NCBI GenBank assembly: GCA_964353405.1
Contig: CAYGWJ010000120.1
Coordinates: forward strand, 1-7,066
Direction: 5' to 3'
Source of the DNA: JBGLNJ01 sp964353405
GTDB taxonomy: Bacteria; Chloroflexota; Anaerolineae; Fen-1058
Length of the DNA: 7,066 nucleotides
The position numbers and the translations under genes were made by a program. Below, in pieces: positions 4,200 through 7,066 of this stretch. Positions within the stretch are counted from its first letter, which is position 1, and each line of letters opens with the position of its first letter. The notes under the pieces are model-generated. The model saw only the letters and a list, made by a program, of their open reading frames with translations. It was not told where the DNA came from and ran no database searches.

Positions 4200-6614
4200 T
4201 CACCGCTCGGTCAGGACCCACAACCGGGTCCCATCGGTGACTAGCCCGACCGCGCCGGATTGATCGGTGCGAAACACGCGCCGATCAGCCAGCCGTGCCA
4301 GCACCTCTGGCGAGGGGTGGCCAAAGGTATTGTCTGCCCCTACCTGAATCACGACTATCAGCGGATCGGCCAAGGCGAGAAATTCGGGAGAAGTTGAGGT
4401 TTTGCTGCCATGATGCGCGGCCTTCAAGACGGTGGCGCGCTCCAGTCGCCCGGAACGAATCAGCGCGGTTTCGCCAGCCGCCTGGACATCTGCAGTGAAC
4501 AGGAACGAGACACCACCCAGCGTCAAACGTGTGACCAGGCTGGCATCGTTGCCGTTGAGCGTCGCAGCGGCGTCCGCGTCGGGATGAAGCACCGCCATCT
4601 CGACGCCCGGTTCGACCAGGAGCTTTTGCCCGGCTTGCGGCGCGATGCGCACCGGACGCCGCTCGGCGATGAGCTGTGACCAGCGCGATACGGTCGGGTC
4701 GCGGGCGCGGTCAGGCCAGTCCGCCGCGAGCACTGCGCCGACCTTGTAGCGCTCCATCACAGCCACCAGCCCGGCCAGGTGATCCACGTCAGGCTGCGTG
4801 GCGATGACGAGATCGAGACTGCGATCCCAGAACGGCATGTGCCGCGCAAGCTGGTCGAGGATGACTGACGGCGCCGGCCCCCCATCCACAAGAATCTGCT
4901 TTCCCATCGGCGTGACTACAAAGATCGCATCCCCTTGCCCCACGTCAAGAAAATACACATGCAACTTGCCGTCGGGCAATTGGACGAGCGCGACCAGGAT
5001 CAACACAAGCGCCGTGCCCGCTGAGATGAGGACATGACGCCGCGTGAGCCGGGCCGCAATCCACTCGATCATCTGGCGCAAGCGGGGGCGCTCAGCAGCC
5101 GGCTTGTTGAGCCACCACGTTGCGGCAGCCAGCACCGCGTAATAACCGACGATCCACCCGATGCTCACATTCTCCAGCCGCAAAGAAGCGTCGGGAATCC
5201 TGGCCGTCAACTCGATGATGCCGGTTGTCCAGGCAAGGAACAGCCACGCCACCCAGCCTAGAACCTGGCCGAGCGGAATCCACACGATTCCAGCCAGCAA
5301 GGCCAGACCACCCGCTACCATCAAACCCGATTGCGCGGGAAGCACCAGCGCGTTGGTCAGCAGCGAAACGAATGAGAACTGCTTGAAAAGGTACGCCAGG
5401 AGTGGTAGCGTCGCAATCTGCGCCGCCAGCGTGACGAGCAGCGCATCCGAAAGCACATCCACCACCGGTTTGCTATAGACCTTCCAGGCTTCTGAAACCT
5501 GGAAGGTTTTGGACGCCGCCACCAGCCACGCCTCGACCGTCTTTTGCAGCGGCGTGGCGTAGAGGATCAATCCCAATGTCGCCACAAAGGAGAGTTGAAA
5601 GCCCGCGTCCCACAGCCACATCGGATCAAAAGCCGTCATGCCCAAGGCGGTGAGGAAAAGCGTGTTGAGCGCCATTCCTGGTCGTCCCATCTGGTTGGCG
5701 AACAGAAAAACAATACCCATGATAACAGCACGCACAACCGATGCCGACGCGCCGACGAGCATCATGTAAATCAGCAAACCGACGACCAGGACATAGAACG
5801 CGCGCCGTCGGCCGAGCAGCCTCACCGCGCCCAGGCTCATTAGCCCAATGAGGATCGTCACGTTGTAGCCGCTGATCGCGATGATATGCGACGTGCCCGT
5901 CGTGCGGAACGCCTCCTGCACACTCTTGGGGATGCCAGCATCATCGCCAAGCAAGATGCCCGTCAGAAGCGAGGCCTGGGGTTCGGGCAGAATTTGCGTG
6001 ATGACGTTCTTGGCGCGCGCCTTGAACGCAAACAACCACGCCAGCGGCGCAAAGCCTTGATCGCGCACGAGCACCGTCAGGCGCGGGAGCGCCATGATGG
6101 AATAAACATCCTGGCGAGCGAGGTACTCGCGGTAGTCAAACTCCTCACTATTGGTCGGCGTTTGGAGTCTGCCCTCGGCGCGAATCCGGTCGCCGTAGCG
6201 ATAATCGGAGAACAGCGGTGCTTGAACAAGCGCAAGGCCTTTCACCGTTCGCGTCGGTTGTTCGGTGATGATGAGACTGTCCGACTCGACGCGCAAGTTG
6301 GTGTACGTATCTCGAGTATCTGGCTCAGCAACGATGACGCCTTCAACGACGACGGGCTTGGGCTGATCGTTGTAGGTGGCGAGTGTGATCTGATCAAAGT
6401 GAGGCTGTACTGAGTTATAGCGGAGCGCGCCCAGCATCGCGGCGAATGTGAGGACAAAGACCCAGCGCGGCCCAGTTGTGCGTCGCCAGAGGATGGCACC
6501 AAGAAGCGCCACACCCGCCGCCAAGCCGAGCGCGACGGACGGCAACACGAGGCGCGATGCAAGCCAAATGCCGACGAGCCAGGCAAGCGTGAATGGGATG
6601 AGGGACATTGCCAT
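4200..6614 (-). CDS. comEC: ComEC/Rec2 DNA-uptake channel
   Basis: Inner-membrane channel that takes in single-stranded DNA during natural transformation; 804 aa, full length for the family. The order is: N-terminal membrane segments (about 5-65); a soluble OB-like DUF4131 region (about 70-180); the Competence domain with many membrane helices (about 205-500) including TSHIIAISGYN (241-251); another helix (about 527-546); and a C-terminal metallo-beta-lactamase domain with DVGQGD (557-562), LVDGG (575-579), QPDVDH (607-612), KAAHHGS (731-737) and GHPSP (765-769). The metal motif usually begins with His; here position 607 is Gln. The start is ATG 6614 or ATG 6608; an in-frame TAG lies four codons upstream of the first. 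No Shine-Dalgarno is visible, but a -10 box sits 6 bases before the ATG, suggesting leaderless translation. Residues about 370-379 are encoded by a repeat-like palindrome. No other competence genes are in the window. Confidence 0.95.
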   Translation of the reverse strand: MAMSLIPFTLAWLVGIWLASRLVLPSVALGLAAGVALLGAILWRRTTGPRWVFVLTFAAMLGALRYNSVQPHFDQITLATYNDQPKPVVVEGVIVAEPDTRDTYTNLRVESDSLIITEQPTRTVKGLALVQAPLFSDYRYGDRIRAEGRLQTPTNSEEFDYREYLARQDVYSIMALPRLTVLVRDQGFAPLAWLFAFKARAKNVITQILPEPQASLLTGILLGDDAGIPKSVQEAFRTTGTSHIIAISGYNVTILIGLMSLGAVRLLGRRRAFYVLVVGLLIYMMLVGASASVVRAVIMGIVFLFANQMGRPGMALNTLFLTALGMTAFDPMWLWDAGFQLSFVATLGLILYATPLQKTVEAWLVAASKTFQVSEAWKVYSKPVVDVLSDALLVTLAAQIATLPLLAYLFKQFSFVSLLTNALVLPAQSGLMVAGGLALLAGIVWIPLGQVLGWVAWLFLAWTTGIIELTARIPDASLRLENVSIGWIVGYYAVLAAATWWLNKPAAERPRLRQMIEWIAARLTRRHVLISAGTALVLILVALVQLPDGKLHVYFLDVGQGDAIFVVTPMGKQILVDGGPAPSVILDQLARHMPFWDRSLDLVIATQPDVDHLAGLVAVMERYKVGAVLAADWPDRARDPTVSRWSQLIAERRPVRIAPQAGQKLLVEPGVEMAVLHPDADAAATLNGNDASLVTRLTLGGVSFLFTADVQAAGETALIRSGRLERATVLKAAHHGSKTSTSPEFLALADPLIVVIQVGADNTFGHPSPEVLARLADRRVFRTDQSGAVGLVTDGTRLWVLTER
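5479..5507. repeat. REP-like palindrome inside comEC
   Basis: ACCTTCCAGG (5479-5488) and CCTGGAAGGT (5498-5507) are perfect inverted repeats around nine bases, in which TT/AA can pair further. The sequence is of the AACCTTCCAGG...CCTGGAAGGTT type that I recall as a frequent intergenic hairpin in Chloroflexota. Here it is read in frame as TFQVSEAWKV, in a region of the Competence domain between membrane helices. The frame is intact, so the insertion, if it is one, was tolerated. Confidence 0.6.
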
Positions 6615-6620
6615 GCCGTA

Positions 6621-6649
6621 ATTCTATCACCATTCGGCGTTGAACCCAA
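6621..6649 (-). promoter_or_regulatory. Possible comEC promoter, leaderless
   Basis: On the minus strand, TAGAAT (6626-6621, 5/6 of consensus) lies 6 bases before the comEC ATG. TTGGGT (6649-6644, 3/6) stands 17 bases further upstream. Transcription would start at or next to the start codon, which would explain why comEC has no Shine-Dalgarno. Confidence 0.4.
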
Positions 6650-6731
6650 AATCAAGATGGCTATATGGCTATTTGGGAGAACCGGAGGTGCGCGCCAAAG
6701 TTTGAGACCGCTGGCGAATTCGTGCGCTGCG

Positions 6732-6878
6732 TCAGCCAGCAGCCGCCCGCACCAGCAACACAAATGGCGCCGTGCAGGTCTTGGTGCGGGGAATGTCGGC
6801 CAACCAATCCCCGCTGCGCCGCAGAATGATCGCGGCGGCCGTGAGCACAAGCTGCAAAAACGTCTTCGCGATACGCAT
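6732..6878 (-). CDS. Possible 48-aa hypothetical protein
   Basis: Unrecognised. An ATG at 6878 opens a 48-codon frame ending in TGA at 6734-6732. It has a basic start (MRIAKTF), a hydrophobic stretch (LQLVLTAAAIIL, about 8-19) and GC-rich third positions like the real genes here. GGGAG is only 1-2 bases from the ATG, too close for a good ribosome site. No conserved motif is seen, and overlapping frames on both strands are equally open, so it may be chance. Confidence 0.18.
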   Translation of the reverse strand: MRIAKTFLQLVLTAAAIILRRSGDWLADIPRTKTCTAPFVLLVRAAAG

Positions 6879-6961
6879 GCTCCCGAGGGCGGCCTGTCTT
6901 CTTCGGTTGGCGCAGCAGAAAAGCAGTGGTGATTACCCACAAGTCTGTCATTGCGAGAATT

Positions 6962-6983
6962 CATATCGCCGGGTGGCGATATG
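6962..6983. repeat. 9-bp perfect hairpin CATATCGCC/GGCGATATG
   Basis: Perfect inverted repeat around a GGGT loop, in the gene-free tail of the window. It is preceded at 6947-6957 by GTCATTGCGAG, the opening word of a REP-type repeat common in Chloroflexota (recognised from memory). There is no T-tract, so it is more likely part of a repeat cluster than a terminator. Confidence 0.5.
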
Positions 6984-7010
6984 CCAGGGTAGAGAAACTC
7001 GCGCCATAGT

Positions 7011-7066
7011 GTCATTCTGAGGCCGAAGGCCGAAGAATCTCTGCCTTGCGAGGTAGAGACCCTTCA
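7011..7066. repeat. Intergenic repeat element, cut by the right edge
   Basis: It begins GTCATTCTGAGG, then GGCCGAAGGCC, then an imperfect hairpin: TCTCTGCC (7038-7045) pairs with GGTAGAGA (7052-7059) with one G-T pair around TTGCGA. The arms continue outward as GAAGAA and CCCTTC. This matches the general form of a dispersed palindromic repeat seen in Chloroflexota (GTCATTCTGAG...GAAGAATCTC...GAGACCCTTC), recognised from memory. The far end lies outside the window. Confidence 0.6.

Larger units (their letters stand above)
6615..7066. other. Gene-poor region upstream of comEC
   Basis: About 450 bases with no convincing coding region. It holds the possible comEC promoter (6621-6649), a perfect 8-base tandem ATGGCTAT at 6657-6672, one doubtful 48-codon frame, and from about 6947 onward a cluster of repeat-type hairpins. 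Several short frames are open on both strands, as expected by chance in GC-rich DNA. Confidence 0.6.

Noticed and set aside
870..4202. Genome-wide reassignment of TGA to Trp, Gly or Cys
   Set aside because: TGA ends the GDSL hydrolase, the selenoprotein itself and comEC at the expected family C-termini, and Trp and Cys are otherwise written with their normal codons.
5886..6413. 175-codon plus-strand frame antisense to comEC
   Set aside because: Arg/Ala-rich translation without motifs, opposite a conserved gene.
6242..7015. 257-codon minus-strand frame overlapping the comEC N-terminus
   Set aside because: It overlaps comEC out of frame, is rich in Arg, Ser, Pro and Cys, and has no domain; a composition shadow.
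1..7066. CRISPR array, tRNA, rRNA or transposase gene
   Set aside because: No regularly spaced direct repeats, no cloverleaf or rRNA-like sequence, and no transposase motifs were seen on either strand.

Overview
The window looks like a chromosomal segment of a Chloroflexota bacterium (Anaerolineae or a relative). This is a judgement from memory of protein families and repeats, not a search. It rests on the GDSL-hydrolase subtype, the AhpE-like peroxiredoxin fused to a glutaredoxin, the ComEC subtype, and short palindromic repeats of the kinds scattered through genomes of that phylum. Base composition is moderately GC-rich. There are four substantial genes: one on the + strand, cut by the left edge, and three on the - strand.

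Layout, left to right: (1) 3-872 (+), the C-terminal part of an exported SGNH/GDSL hydrolase. (2) 935-970, a perfect 16-bp hairpin between convergent genes. (3) 988-1746 (-), a peroxiredoxin-glutaredoxin fusion. Its reading frame is interrupted by a single TGA exactly where the peroxidatic cysteine should be, which reads naturally as selenocysteine (PLAWTPVU). A stem-loop of bacterial-SECIS type begins nine bases after the UGA. (4) 1747-1997, a gene-free leader dominated by a 107-bp imperfect palindrome. (5) 1998-4043 (-), a large patatin-like phospholipase with an intact Ser-Asp dyad. (6) 4044-4199, its leader, with an inverted repeat, a 19-bp word shared with the peroxiredoxin leader, and a good sigma-70-type promoter. 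(7) 4200-6614 (-), a full-length ComEC/Rec2 DNA-uptake channel with a REP-like palindrome translated inside its coding sequence. (8) 6615-7066, about 450 bases with no convincing gene but several repeat-type hairpins.

The main discovery is the selenoprotein. Conventional gene calling would start it at an internal ATG (1554) and lose the first 64 residues, including the catalytic residue. The full gene from 1746 has a strong Shine-Dalgarno, continuous homology on both sides of the UGA, the PxxxTxxC signature with U in place of C, and a C-terminal CPDC glutaredoxin domain that could act as the built-in reductant. TGA terminates three of the four large genes here, this one included, so it is not globally reassigned.

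The genes do not form an obvious pathway. The peroxiredoxin handles peroxides, the patatin acts on lipids, the GDSL enzyme is probably extracytoplasmic, and ComEC imports DNA. The three - strand genes are separated by 156 and 251 bases with their own leader elements, so they are probably separate transcription units.
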